Source of the DNA: Vulcanococcus limneticus LL
GTDB lineage: Bacteria > Cyanobacteriota > Cyanobacteriia > PCC-6307 > Cyanobiaceae
DNA length: 55,660 nt
Direction of reading: 5' to 3'
Assembly (NCBI RefSeq): GCF_002252705.1
Contig: NZ_NQLA01000018.1
Span: forward strand, 1 to 55,660
The translations under genes were made by a program, and so were the position numbers. Positions 1 to 8,445 of this stretch are shown here, one piece after another (position 1 is the stretch's first letter; each line of letters begins with the position of its first letter). The notes beneath the pieces were generated by a model. The model searched no databases, had not been told where the DNA came from, and saw only the letters and a list, made by a program, of their open reading frames with translations.

Positions 1-98
1 GCTGTGTGCCTGGTGCGTTTCATGGTCGAGTCCCCGGCCCAGTCTGGCCGGATGAGGACTCTCATTCACCCTGGACCGGTTTCCGGGGTCCACGTCAC

Positions 99-431
99 CA
101 GCACACTGATGCCGACATTCCCCATTTCTCTTCCCGTGAATGGAATTGGGCCAAGGGTGCCCTGCAGACGGTGGATCGCCCCTACGGACCGCTGCTGAAC
201 CTGCTCCACCACGGCATCGGCTCAACCCATGTCTGCCATCACATCAACCCGGCAATCCCCCACTACAACGCCTGGCAGGGCACGGCTCTGCTCAGGCAGC
301 GCTATCCAGAGCTGATGCGCTACGACCCCACCCCGATTCATCGGGCTCTGTGGCGGGTGGCCACGCGATGTGCCGTGGTGAGCCAGGTGGCTGAGGGTGG
401 AGGATTCTTCTATCAGCCGCTGTCGAGTTAG
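99..431 (+). pseudogene. Fatty acid desaturase, C-terminal remnant
   Basis: The reading frame from about base 99 to the stop at 431 carries the C-terminal hallmarks of membrane acyl-lipid desaturases: QHTDADIPHF, GALQTVDRPYG and the third histidine box THVCHH followed by IPHYNAW. These enzymes use a di-iron centre held by three His boxes. The two upstream boxes are absent. Bases 1-98 in any frame do not resemble the membrane segments that should precede QHTD, and the residues usually found before it (a TWL motif) are missing, which fits a junction or deletion at about base 98. Only about 110 of roughly 350-400 residues are visible, and the window edge prevents a full check. Whether it was a delta-12 or omega-3 enzyme cannot be decided. 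Confidence 0.6.
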
Positions 432-455
432 CGTCCTGGAGGCCGGGCCGCCAGG

Positions 456-489
456 TTGATTCCAGTTGATTGTTGATCCCAGTTGATCC
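456..489. repeat. Two copies of an imperfect 17-bp tandem repeat
   Basis: The unit TTGATTCCAGTTGATTG at 456-472 is followed at once by TTGATCCCAGTTGATCC at 473-489, and a further TTGA begins a third copy. TTGAT therefore occurs at 456, 466, 473 and 483. It lies between the desaturase remnant and the 3' end of mtnD. Confidence 0.7.
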
Positions 490-520
490 TTGAGCCCGGT
501 GGATCCAGGCGGGCTCAAGG
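488..520. repeat. Perfect 11-bp inverted repeat (hairpin)
   Basis: CCTTGAGCCCG at 488-498 is the exact reverse complement of CGGGCTCAAGG at 510-520, with an 11-base loop containing GGATCC. It sits between two convergent genes. It could stop transcription from either side, but there is no T tract, so a classical intrinsic terminator is not supported. Confidence 0.6.
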
Positions 521-562
521 ACGTCCGGTAACAGCGTTCAACTGGCCTTGGCGCTGTAGCGA

Positions 563-1108
563 TCAGTCGAGTAGTGGAAAGCGCTCCGCGATGGGATCGC
601 CCGTGAACTGGGCCACCCAGCCGGCGGGATTGTCAAAGAAGCGGATCGCGGTGAAGTTGGGGGCGCTGCCCATGTCGAACCAGTGCTTGGTCCCGGCTGG
701 CACCTTCAGAAAGTCGTTGCGCTCGCACAGCACCTGCAGCACGTCCTCGCCGATGTGCAGGCAGAACAGGCCGCGGCCCTCCACGAAGAAGCGCACCTCG
801 TCTTCGCTGTGGGTGTGCTCGGAGAGGAACTTCTGGCGCAGGGCCTCCCGGTCCGGGTGCTCGGGCCCCAGGCGGATCGCATCGACGGTGGGGTAGGTGC
901 CGCTGGCCTGCACGCGGGCAATGGCGTCGGCGTAGGCCGCCAGGACCTGCTCGGGGGAGGCCGCGGCGGGGAGCGACTCGGCGGCCGGCCAGCGCTCGAA
1001 GCCGATGCCCCGCTCCGCCAGGGCCGCGGCGATGGTGACCGGGTCGCTGCTGGTGAGGCTGGGAACCGCCGGGCTGCCGCCGGCCGGGTAGATCGCCAGA
1101 TGGCTCAA
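563..1108 (-). CDS. mtnD: Acireductone dioxygenase
   Basis: A cupin-fold dioxygenase of the methionine salvage pathway that cleaves the acireductone to the keto-acid precursor of methionine (Fe form) or to off-pathway products (Ni form). The metal ligands are visible as H98, H100 and E104 in EHTHSEDE, and H142 in TKHWFD, counted from the chosen start. That start is the TTG at 1108 (MSHLAIYPAG), giving 181 residues, the usual length. The open frame continues to 1258, but the extra Arg/Pro-rich residues are not family-like. It is divergent from cobI with only about 70 bp between them. No other salvage genes are in the window. Confidence 0.85.
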   Translation of the reverse strand: MSHLAIYPAGGSPAVPSLTSSDPVTIAAALAERGIGFERWPAAESLPAAASPEQVLAAYADAIARVQASGTYPTVDAIRLGPEHPDREALRQKFLSEHTHSEDEVRFFVEGRGLFCLHIGEDVLQVLCERNDFLKVPAGTKHWFDMGSAPNFTAIRFFDNPAGWVAQFTGDPIAERFPLLD

Positions 1109-1179
1109 GGCATCGATGCCGTTGGGGCTCCAGCCTAGAAAGGGCCCCACTGGCTTGACCGCCCCTGGAGGCCTCCGCG

Positions 1180-2001
1180 TTGCCGCCGCTACAGCCCGCC
1201 GCCGCAGCCCCGCCGCTGCCGGGAGTCGATCTGGCGGGGGCCGAGCGGGGATCCGCACAGCCCGGCGTGGTGCTCGTGGGGGTGGGCCCCGGTGATCCGG
1301 AGCTGCTCACGGTGGCGGCGGTGCGCGCGATCGCCACCGCCACGTTGGTGGCCTATCCGGTGGCACGCCCCGATGCCGAGGGCATGGCCGCCCGGATCGC
1401 CGCCCCCTGGATCCGGCCGCACCAGCGGCGCCTGCCTTTGGTGTTTCCGATGGTGAGCGAGGCGGAGCCCCGCCGCCTGGCCTGGCATGCCGCCGCCGCT
1501 GCCCTGGCCGCGGCGGTGGCGGCTGGCGAGGCGGTGGTGCTGCTGTGCGAGGGCGATGCCTCGCTGTATGCCAGTGCCTCCTATGCCCTGCTGGCCCTGG
1601 CCGAGCGCCATCCGGCCTGTCCGGTGCGGGTGATTCCTGGGATCACGGCGGTGGCGGCGGCGGCGGCGGCCGCATCCGGTCAGGGCCTGCCCTGGCCCCT
1701 GGCCCTCCAGCAGGACGCCCTGCTGATCCGCCCCACACCCGAGGCCCCTGACGAGCTGGAGGCCCTGCTGCAGCGGGCCCGCCGCGAGGCCACCGTGCTG
1801 GCCCTGCTCAAGCTCGGCCACCGCTGGAGCTGGGTGCGGCCCCTGCTGGAGGCCGCCGGCCTGCTGGAGGCCGCCCTGTTCGCCCAGCGGGTGGGCTGGC
1901 CCGACCAGCTGCTGGCGCCGGCCGCTGCGGTGCCAGCCGAGGAGCAGCCCTACTTTTCGCTGCTGCTGATCCGCCAGGGTTGGCCCCAGGTGCTGCCCTG
2001 A
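1180..2001 (+). CDS. cobI: Precorrin-2 C(20)-methyltransferase
   Basis: An SAM-dependent tetrapyrrole methylase for corrin ring synthesis (B12 or pseudocobalamin). The N-terminal VGVGPGDPELLT motif is the family SAM-binding signature, followed by CEGDASLYAS and GITAVAAAAA, which match the CobI/CbiL subgroup. Start: TTG at 1180, supported by a GGAGG at 1167-1171 eight bases upstream. 273 residues, slightly longer than usual because of an Ala/Pro-rich N terminus. It acts on soluble precorrin-2 in the cytoplasm. Confidence 0.85.
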   Translation: MPPLQPAAAAPPLPGVDLAGAERGSAQPGVVLVGVGPGDPELLTVAAVRAIATATLVAYPVARPDAEGMAARIAAPWIRPHQRRLPLVFPMVSEAEPRRLAWHAAAAALAAAVAAGEAVVLLCEGDASLYASASYALLALAERHPACPVRVIPGITAVAAAAAAASGQGLPWPLALQQDALLIRPTPEAPDELEALLQRARREATVLALLKLGHRWSWVRPLLEAAGLLEAALFAQRVGWPDQLLAPAAAVPAEEQPYFSLLLIRQGWPQVLP

Positions 2002-2080
2002 TCGGCGGCGCCCCAGGCCGCCTGGCCCGCCGCAGCCCGCCCGGGCCTCTCCCCTCCCCGTTTGCCCTGTCGCCGGCCCC

Positions 2081-2746
2081 ATGCCCCTGACCCCGCCCGC
2101 CCTCAGTCCGCTCGCCTGGGCCGCCCTGCTGCACCCGGTGCTGGTGATCCTGTTCGTGTATCCGGTGGTGGGCGCCACGATCCGGCTGGGGATCCTGGTG
2201 CGCGAGCAGCGCCTGGGCATCACCCAGCAGCCGGCCCTGGTGCCGGTGGAGCACGCCGACCATGGCCGCTCGGTCACCACCGGGGTGGTGGTGGCGGTAC
2301 TGATCGCCCTGCTCTGGTGCTTTGCGTCGGCCTGGCTCGATCCGCTGCGGGGGCTGGCGGGCGGCCCGCTGCGGCCGTTGCAGCTGGCCCTGGTGGCGGC
2401 GGCGGCCCTGGCCAGCTGCCTGCTGCTCTGGCGGGTCAGGCATCCGGCCCTGCGGGCCGGCTTCGGTCTGCTGGCCTGGGCCGCCCTGCTCAGCCTGGGG
2501 ACGCAACCGGAGATTCCCCGCCTCAGCGACAACCCCTTCCAGGGAGACTTCTGGCGCTCCCACGGCTGGAGCGGTCTGCTGCTGAGCGGCCTGCTGCTGT
2601 TCGCCATGGCGGCCAAGCCCGAAATCCAGGCCTCGCCGCGGATGCGCCGTCTGCACGTGGCGCTGGCCTTCCTCGTAGCGCTGTTGCTGGCGGTGCAGGC
2701 CATCACGGGCGGCCGCGATCTGCTGGCCCTCGGCCTGGCTGGCTAG
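2081..2746 (+). CDS. DUF4079-type membrane protein
   Basis: A 221-residue integral membrane protein with about five hydrophobic segments (near residues 12-35, 66-88, 98-118, 124-142 and 165-180), plus a last one near the C terminus. The layout, with an N-terminal LHP motif, a polar loop (VPVEHADHG) and a late WRSHGW segment, is like cyanobacterial and plastid DUF4079 proteins, a cytochrome-b561-like fold of unknown function. The start is the ATG at 2081, 79 bases after cobI, so co-transcription is possible. The family assignment is from memory of the pattern. Confidence 0.65.
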   Translation: MPLTPPALSPLAWAALLHPVLVILFVYPVVGATIRLGILVREQRLGITQQPALVPVEHADHGRSVTTGVVVAVLIALLWCFASAWLDPLRGLAGGPLRPLQLALVAAAALASCLLLWRVRHPALRAGFGLLAWAALLSLGTQPEIPRLSDNPFQGDFWRSHGWSGLLLSGLLLFAMAAKPEIQASPRMRRLHVALAFLVALLLAVQAITGGRDLLALGLAG

Positions 2747-2765
2747 GGGCTCGCCCCCGGGCCCC

Positions 2766-3851
2766 TCAGCCTCGGGCGACGAGCTCCGCCTCGGCCCGCT
2801 GCAGCAGCGCCAGCGCCTCAGCCGGGGTGGGGGCCCGCATCAGGGCATGGCGCAGCTGGGGCGCGCCGGTGAAGCCCTGGCAGGTCCAGCCCATGTGCTT
2901 GCGGGCGATCAGCAGGCCGTGGTCGCCCTTGGCGGCCACCAGCGCCTGCAACTGCTCGGCCGCCAGCTGCAGGCGCTCCCGGGCGCCGGGGGTGGGGGGC
3001 ACGGCCCGGCCGCTGAGGGCCGCATCGATCTGGCCCACCAGCCAGGGGGCGCCCATGCTGCCCCGGCCCACCATCACCCCGTCGGCGCCGGTGCGCTCCA
3101 GGCAGCGGCGGGCCTGCTCGGGGCTGGTCACATCGCCGTTGGCAATCACGGGGATGGCCAGGCTCCGCTTCACCGCGGCGATGGCCTCCCAGTCTGCTTC
3201 GCCCTTGAAGCCCTGTTCGCGGGTGCGGCCGTGCAGGGTGAGGGCCTGGGCGCCGGCGTTCTGCAGGCTGATGGCGAAGGCCGCGGCCGTGGCCCCCAGG
3301 TTGATGTCACCGGAGCTGCCGCACCAGCCCAGCCGCGTCTTGACCGTGACCGGAATCGCCACGGCCTCCGCCACCGCCGCCACGATCCGGGCCGCCAGCT
3401 CGGGCTCGCGGATCAGGCCGCTGCCGCCGCCCTTTCTGGCGATCTTGCGCACCGGGCAGCCCATGTTGATGTCGATCAGAAAGGCGCCGGCCGCCTCGGC
3501 CCGCCGGGCGGCATCCGCCATGGCGGCGGGGCGGTGATCGAACAGCTGCACCCCGATCGGCCCGCGTTCTTCCGTCAGCTCCTCCACCTTCTGGGTGCCG
3601 AAGCCCAACTCCAGGCTGGTGGCGTTCACCATCTCGGTGAACAGCAGGGCATCGGGTGCCCAGCGCCGCACCAGGCCCCGGAAGATCCGATCGCTCACCC
3701 CCGCCAGCGGCGACTGCAGCACCCGGCAACGCAGCCGACGCGGCGTGCCTCGGCCCGGCAGCAGCAGGGCGTCGGGGAGGGCTGAGGCCGGGGAGGAGTC
3801 GTGGTCCGCCGCGGCGGTGGAGGTCGCAGCGGCGCTGGAGATCGTGGGCAT
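2766..3851 (-). CDS. dus: tRNA-dihydrouridine synthase
   Basis: A flavin enzyme that reduces uridine to dihydrouridine in the D-loop of tRNAs. The TIM-barrel signature is clear: QSPLAGVSD near the start, DINMGCPVRKI with the catalytic cysteine, TLHGRTREQ, ANGDV and MVGRG. The start is set at the ATG at 3851 (MPTISS), giving 361 residues. The open frame upstream overlaps the divergent DUF1823 gene and looks non-coding. Its 3' end lies 19 bp from the convergent DUF4079 gene. Confidence 0.9.
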   Translation of the reverse strand: MPTISSAAATSTAAADHDSSPASALPDALLLPGRGTPRRLRCRVLQSPLAGVSDRIFRGLVRRWAPDALLFTEMVNATSLELGFGTQKVEELTEERGPIGVQLFDHRPAAMADAARRAEAAGAFLIDINMGCPVRKIARKGGGSGLIREPELAARIVAAVAEAVAIPVTVKTRLGWCGSSGDINLGATAAAFAISLQNAGAQALTLHGRTREQGFKGEADWEAIAAVKRSLAIPVIANGDVTSPEQARRCLERTGADGVMVGRGSMGAPWLVGQIDAALSGRAVPPTPGARERLQLAAEQLQALVAAKGDHGLLIARKHMGWTCQGFTGAPQLRHALMRAPTPAEALALLQRAEAELVARG

Positions 3852-3890
3852 TGTGGGGCCATTCTGGTGCACTCCAGGCCGCCCGCCCCC

Positions 3891-4361
3891 GTGACCGCCG
3901 CCGCCACCCCCGCCCCCTATCCCCTGAGCCGGGCGCTGCTGGAGGCGGTGCTGGCCGACCGCGTCAGCGATCGCTTCGTGGCTGAACTGATCTGGCCGCG
4001 CCTGGGTTACGCGCCCGATGGCTCCGGCACCTGGAGCGCGGGCCCGGCGACGGAGGCCGCCTGGCGGGAGTCCTTCCCGCTCGCCCCCCAGGTGATCGCC
4101 GAGCGGCCCGCCAGCGTGGCCCTCACCCGCTCGATTCCGAAGCCTCACAAGCAGCTGCTCAAAGAGCAGCTCGGCTTTGGCGGCTACCGCATCGGCGAGC
4201 TCTACCCGCGCCGCACCCGCCGCGCCACCGCCGTCAACTGGCTGCTGGCCCACCTGGCCGAGCGCGGCGAGTCCCTGCCGGATGTCGGTCCGCTGCCGCC
4301 GCTGCTGGAGCCGCCGGTGGATCCGGTGCGCGGCCACCCCGGCGACCTGCCGATCGCCTGA
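3891..4361 (+). CDS. DUF1823 family protein
   Basis: A 156-residue soluble protein of a cyanobacterial family of unknown function. Recognisable blocks are RFVAELIWPRLGY, the basic stretch SIPKPHKQLLKEQLGF and RRTRRATAVNWLLAHL. The GTG at 3891 (MTAAATPAPY) is chosen because the frame further upstream overlaps dus and is Gly/Arg-rich. It is followed after 66 bp by der. Confidence 0.75.
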   Translation: MTAAATPAPYPLSRALLEAVLADRVSDRFVAELIWPRLGYAPDGSGTWSAGPATEAAWRESFPLAPQVIAERPASVALTRSIPKPHKQLLKEQLGFGGYRIGELYPRRTRRATAVNWLLAHLAERGESLPDVGPLPPLLEPPVDPVRGHPGDLPIA

Positions 4362-4427
4362 GGTCAGCGGCGCCGCTCTGTAGGGTCAAGTCAGGCAACC
4401 GTCGTTGACATAAGGAGATAAGCGGGT

Positions 4428-5792
4428 TTGGCGCTTCCTGTCGTCGCCATCATCGGGCGACCCAATGTGGGTAAATCCACCCTCGTGAACCGGCTCTGTC
4501 GCAGCCGCGAGGCCATCGTCCACGATGAGCCGGGGGTGACGCGCGATCGCACCTACCAGCAGGGCTACTGGCGCGATCGGGCCTTCCGCGTGGTCGATAC
4601 CGGCGGCCTGGTGTTTGACGACGACAGCGAATTCCTGCCGGAGATCCGCGAGCAGGCCAACCTGGCCCTGGCCGAAGCCGCCGTGGCGGTGGTGATCGCC
4701 GATGGCCAGCAGGGCCTCACCGCCGCCGATGAGGCCATCGCCGAGTGGCTGCGGGGCCAGAAGGTGCCGGTGCTGCTGGCGGTCAACAAGTGCGAGTCGC
4801 CCGAGGCGGGCCTGGCCATGGCCGCCGAGTTCTGGGGCCTGGGGCTGGGTGAGCCCTATCCCGTGTCGGCGATTCACGGTGCCGGCACCGGCGATCTGCT
4901 CGACAAGCTGATCGACTACCTGCCCCCCACCGAGGAGCTGGAGAGCGAAGAGCCGATCCAGATGGCGATCATCGGCCGCCCCAACGTGGGCAAATCCAGC
5001 CTGCTCAACGCCGTGTGCGGCGAGAAGCGGGCCATCGTGAGTCCGATCCGCGGCACCACCCGCGACACGATCGACACCACGATCGAGCGGGAGGGCAAGC
5101 CCTGGAAGCTGATCGACACCGCCGGCATCCGCCGGCGCCGCTCGGTGAGCTACGGCCCCGAATACTTCGGCATCAACCGCAGCTTCAAGGCGATCGAGCG
5201 CAGCGATGTGTGCGTGCTGGTGATCGATGCCCTCGATGGCGTGACGGAGCAGGATCAGCGTCTGGCGGGCCGCATCGAGGAGGACGGCCGCGCCTGCGTG
5301 ATCGTGGTGAACAAGTGGGACGCCATCGAGAAGGACAGCCACACGATGCCGGCGATGGAGAAGGAGCTGCGCTCCATGCTCTATTTCCTCGACTGGGCGC
5401 CGATGCTGTTCACCTCCGCCCTCACGGGTCAGCGGGTGGACAGCATCTTCGCCATCGCCGCGGTGGCCGTGGAGCAGCACCGCCGCCGGGTGAGCACCTC
5501 GGTGGTGAATGAGGTGCTGCGCGAGGCCGTGAGCTGGCGCTCGCCGCCCACCAGCCGCGGCGGCCGCCAGGGCCGCATCTACTACGGCACCCAGGTGGCG
5601 ACCCGCCCCCCCAGCTTCACCCTGTTTGTGAACGATCCCAAGCTGTTCGGCGACACCTACCGCCGCTATGTGGAGCGTCAGATCCGCGAGGGTCTGGGTT
5701 TTGAGGGCTCGCCGCTCAAGCTGTTCTGGCGCGGCAAGCAGCAGCGCGACGCTGAGAAGGACCTGGCCCGCCAGCAGGCCAAGGGGCGCTGA
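4428..5792 (+). CDS. der: Ribosome biogenesis GTPase Der (EngA)
   Basis: A tandem-GTPase protein needed for 50S subunit maturation. Both P-loops are visible (GRPNVGKST near residue 10 and GRPNVGKSS near 184), each with its switch, DTGG or DTAG, and NKCE or NKWD motifs, followed by a C-terminal KH-like domain. 454 residues is normal. The start is a TTG at 4428 preceded by a strong AAGGAG at 4413-4418. Confidence 0.95.
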   Translation: MALPVVAIIGRPNVGKSTLVNRLCRSREAIVHDEPGVTRDRTYQQGYWRDRAFRVVDTGGLVFDDDSEFLPEIREQANLALAEAAVAVVIADGQQGLTAADEAIAEWLRGQKVPVLLAVNKCESPEAGLAMAAEFWGLGLGEPYPVSAIHGAGTGDLLDKLIDYLPPTEELESEEPIQMAIIGRPNVGKSSLLNAVCGEKRAIVSPIRGTTRDTIDTTIEREGKPWKLIDTAGIRRRRSVSYGPEYFGINRSFKAIERSDVCVLVIDALDGVTEQDQRLAGRIEEDGRACVIVVNKWDAIEKDSHTMPAMEKELRSMLYFLDWAPMLFTSALTGQRVDSIFAIAAVAVEQHRRRVSTSVVNEVLREAVSWRSPPTSRGGRQGRIYYGTQVATRPPSFTLFVNDPKLFGDTYRRYVERQIREGLGFEGSPLKLFWRGKQQRDAEKDLARQQAKGR

Positions 5793-5823
5793 TCGGCCGC
5801 GCCTTCACGCAGGGAGCTCTCGG

Positions 5824-6768
5824 ATGGATTGGCTGCGGCAACTTCCCATCGGCCAGTACGTCGATGGTGGCGAGGCCGGCGGGGCCAGCTGGCTGCGGCG
5901 CCTCGATCCGCGCTTGAAGCTGCTCTGGACCCTGGCCTTCCTGCTCACGCCGATCCTGGCCGGCCCCGCCTGGCGCCTGGCCCTGGTAGGCCTGCTGCTG
6001 CTGGTGACGGCCGCCAGCGGTCTGCCCTGGCGCCTGTGGCGCCGCAGCCTGCCGCTGCTGCTGGGCCTGGCGTTGCTGGTGGGCGGCCTGGCGGCCCTCT
6101 TGCCCGCCGGCGAAGTGGCCGCCGCCAGCCTGAGCCGCCCCCCCACCGAACTGCGGCTGGTGCCTGGGCCCGCTCTGGAGCCCCCGGCGCAACGCAGCGG
6201 CACCCCCTGGGAGCTGGTGCGCTGGGGGCCGCTACCGCTCGGGCCGGTGCCCCTGGGGCCCCTGGTGATCACGCGACGCTCGGCCGAGCTCGGCCTCAAT
6301 GGCGCCACGCTGCTGATCACCGTGATCCACAGCGCCAACCTGCTGCTGCTCACCACCCCGCCGGAGGAGCTGGTCTGGGCCCTGGCCTGGGCGATCGCAC
6401 CCTTGGGCCGGCTGGGGGCGCCGGTGGAGCGACTCGGCTTCACCCTGCTGCTGGCGCTGCGCTTCCTGCCCCTGGTGCAGGAGGAGTTCCAGAACCTGCT
6501 GCGCTCCCTGGCCACCCGGGCGGTCAACCTGCGGCGCCTGGGCTGGAAGCCCTCCCTGGCCCTGGTGCTGGCCCTGGGGGAGCGGCTGCTGGCCAACGTG
6601 CTGCTGCGGGCCGAACAGGGGGCCGAATCCCTGCTGGCCCGCGGCGGCCAATGGATTCCGCCGGCCCAGCTGCGCCAGCCGGGGCCCCGCTCCCGCCCGT
6701 TGCAGTTGGCCGGTGGGCTCGGGCTGCTGCTGCTGGTGGGACTGCGCTGGAGGTACGGTGCCCTCTGA
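5824..6768 (+). CDS. Energy-coupling factor transporter transmembrane protein (CbiQ family)
   Basis: A 314-residue membrane protein of the CbiQ/EcfT family, the T component of ECF uptake systems for vitamins or metal ions. The N terminus has the characteristic SWLRRLDPRLKLLWTL segment. The C-terminal half holds the coupling region (RFLPLVQEEFQNLLRS and GERLLANVLLRAEQ), which normally contacts the ATPases. A central insert of about 60 residues (Pro-rich, near 115-170) is longer than usual. No A or S component is adjacent, so the substrate is unknown. It starts at ATG 5824, 31 bp after der. Confidence 0.75.
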   Translation: MDWLRQLPIGQYVDGGEAGGASWLRRLDPRLKLLWTLAFLLTPILAGPAWRLALVGLLLLVTAASGLPWRLWRRSLPLLLGLALLVGGLAALLPAGEVAAASLSRPPTELRLVPGPALEPPAQRSGTPWELVRWGPLPLGPVPLGPLVITRRSAELGLNGATLLITVIHSANLLLLTTPPEELVWALAWAIAPLGRLGAPVERLGFTLLLALRFLPLVQEEFQNLLRSLATRAVNLRRLGWKPSLALVLALGERLLANVLLRAEQGAESLLARGGQWIPPAQLRQPGPRSRPLQLAGGLGLLLLVGLRWRYGAL

Positions 6769-6792
6769 TTGGTGGGCATCCCTACAGACGAC

Positions 6793-7059
6793 GTGAGCAC
6801 GGAGCGCTACCTCAACCACCCCACCTTCGGGCTGCTGTACCGGGTGGCCGAGGCCGGCACCGGCCGCGACCTGTTCGCCACCCTCTACGCCCAGCGCATC
6901 TTCTTCCTGGTGACGATCCAGGAGCGCGGCGCCCAGTTCGAGGTGATCCCGCTGATGGATGCCCGCCACCTGGCCGAGCAGAACCTGGCCCGGGCCCGGC
7001 GCGAGGGCCCCGAGGTGCATGCCCGCTGGCGCCAGCTCTTCGACCAGACCTTCATCTGA
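6793..7059 (+). CDS. pipX: PII-interacting protein PipX
   Basis: A small cyanobacterial co-regulator that swaps between PII (GlnB) and NtcA according to 2-oxoglutarate, and so tunes nitrogen-control transcription. YLNHPTFGLLYRV, FATLYAQRIFFLV and the C-terminal RWRQLFDQTFI match PipX closely. From the GTG at 6793 (MSTERYLNHP) it has 88 residues, the usual size. A TTG at 6769 directly abutting the previous stop would add eight residues. It is followed 11 bp later by pipY, the conserved arrangement. Confidence 0.93.
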   Translation: MSTERYLNHPTFGLLYRVAEAGTGRDLFATLYAQRIFFLVTIQERGAQFEVIPLMDARHLAEQNLARARREGPEVHARWRQLFDQTFI

Positions 7060-7070
7060 GCCCCGGGGCC

Positions 7071-7811
7071 GTGTCCGACGCCACGCCCGACCCCCGGCCC
7101 GAGGCCAGGTCCGTCTCTGCCCCTGGGCCCGGCGTTCCCCCGGCAGATCCCGCTGGGGAGGTGGCTGGGCTGGTCGATCGTCTGGCGGAGCTGCGCCGCC
7201 GGCTGCCCCCCCAGGCCCGGCTCCTGGCGGTGAGCAAGGGCCATCCCGCCGAGCGGCTGCGGGTCGCGGCGGCCCTGGGCCAGCGCAGCTTCGGCGAGAG
7301 CCGGCTCCAGGAGGCGATCCCCAAGCAGGAAGCCCTGGCCGATCTGCCCGACCTCGACTGGCACTTCATCGGCCGCCTCCAGGCCAACAAGGCCCGGGGG
7401 GTGCTGCGCCACTTCAGCACGATCCACTCGGTGGACAGCCTGGAGCTGGCGGAGCGCCTGGCCCGCATCGCCGCGGAGGAGGGGCTCCAGCCGGCGATCT
7501 TCCTCCAGGTGAAACTGCGCCCCGATCCAGGGAAGACCGGCCTCTCAGTCGAGCAGCTGCGGGCGATCTGGCCCCGGGTTCAGGCCCTGCCGGCCCTGCG
7601 GCCCGTGGGCCTGATGACCATCGCCCCCCTGGACCTGGCGCTGGAGCTGCGAGGCGGCCTGTTTGCGGAGTGTGCGGCCCTGGCGGCGGAGCTGGGGCTG
7701 GGCGAGCTGTCGATGGGGATGAGCGGCGACTGGCCCGAGGCGGTGGCGGCCGGCAGCACCTGGGTCCGGATCGGTTCTGGCCTGTTCGGGCCAAAAGGTT
7801 GCCAGCGCTGA
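7071..7811 (+). CDS. pipY: PipY, YggS-family PLP homeostasis protein
   Basis: A single-domain alanine-racemase-like PLP-binding protein that buffers pyridoxal phosphate; it has no known enzymatic reaction. The PLP lysine lies in LLAVSKGH, with FGESRLQEA, WHFIGRLQANKA, LMTIAP and LSMGMSGDWPEA following, all family blocks. The GTG start at 7071 gives 246 residues with a Pro-rich N-terminal extension of about 30. PipX-PipY linkage is established in cyanobacteria. Confidence 0.9.
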   Translation: MSDATPDPRPEARSVSAPGPGVPPADPAGEVAGLVDRLAELRRRLPPQARLLAVSKGHPAERLRVAAALGQRSFGESRLQEAIPKQEALADLPDLDWHFIGRLQANKARGVLRHFSTIHSVDSLELAERLARIAAEEGLQPAIFLQVKLRPDPGKTGLSVEQLRAIWPRVQALPALRPVGLMTIAPLDLALELRGGLFAECAALAAELGLGELSMGMSGDWPEAVAAGSTWVRIGSGLFGPKGCQR

Positions 7812-7853
7812 CGTGGGACGCTATTCAGGTTGAGAGCCACAGAGGATTCCAAG

Positions 7854-8423
7854 GTGTCGTTGTTCTCCCGCCTGCGTGCCGTCGTTTCCGGAGACGACTA
7901 CCTGGATGGTGACTACGACGACGAGCTGGACTACGGCAACGACGAGCTGCCCGACGGCTCGGCTCCGGCCGCCACGAGTCGCAGCAACGCCCTGGCCCTC
8001 AGCAGCGACTTCAGCGTCGGTGACGACCCCTTCGCCGGCACCAACGTGATCGGCATGCCCGGCCTCGCCGCCGCCGCCGCCGAGGTGACCCTGATGGAGC
8101 CCCGCAGCTTCGATGAGATGCCGCGGGCGATCCAGGCCCTGCGCGAGCGCAAGACCGTGATCCTCAACCTCACGATGATGGAGCCGGATCAAGCCCAGCG
8201 CGCCGTGGATTTCGTGGCCGGTGGCACCTTCGCTATCGACGGCCACCAGGAGCGGGTGGGCGAGAGCATCTTCCTGTTCGCCCCCAGCTGTGTGACCGTG
8301 ACCACGGCTGCCGGCGACGAGGCCTCCTCCCCCACGATCGTGGCCCGCGAGGTCGCCCAGGAGCAGGAAGCGGCCCCCAGCCCCGCCTGGGGTCGTACCG
8401 ACTTCGGGGCTAGCGTCGGCTGA
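7854..8423 (+). CDS. sepF: Cell division protein SepF (Cdv2/YlmF)
   Basis: An FtsZ-membrane tethering and ring-alignment protein. The N terminus [11 protein letters not shown] forms the amphipathic membrane anchor. A long acidic, Ser-rich linker follows, then the core SepF domain ([47 protein letters not shown]). GTG 7854 is preferred over TTG 7830 because it gives the canonical N terminus and has an AGAGGA at 7841-7846. 189 residues. The order pipX-pipY-sepF-proC suggests one transcript. Confidence 0.9.
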   Translation: MSLFSRLRAVVSGDDYLDGDYDDELDYGNDELPDGSAPAATSRSNALALSSDFSVGDDPFAGTNVIGMPGLAAAAAEVTLMEPRSFDEMPRAIQALRERKTVILNLTMMEPDQAQRAVDFVAGGTFAIDGHQERVGESIFLFAPSCVTVTTAAGDEASSPTIVAREVAQEQEAAPSPAWGRTDFGASVG

Positions 8424-8445
8424 CCCCAGCCCCGCCCCCGATGGG

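Noticed and set aside
1189-2706. 505-aa minus-strand open frame opposite cobI and the DUF4079 gene
   Set aside because: Arg/Gly/Gln/Pro-rich composition without motifs; the plus strand carries recognisable proteins. GC-rich shadow.
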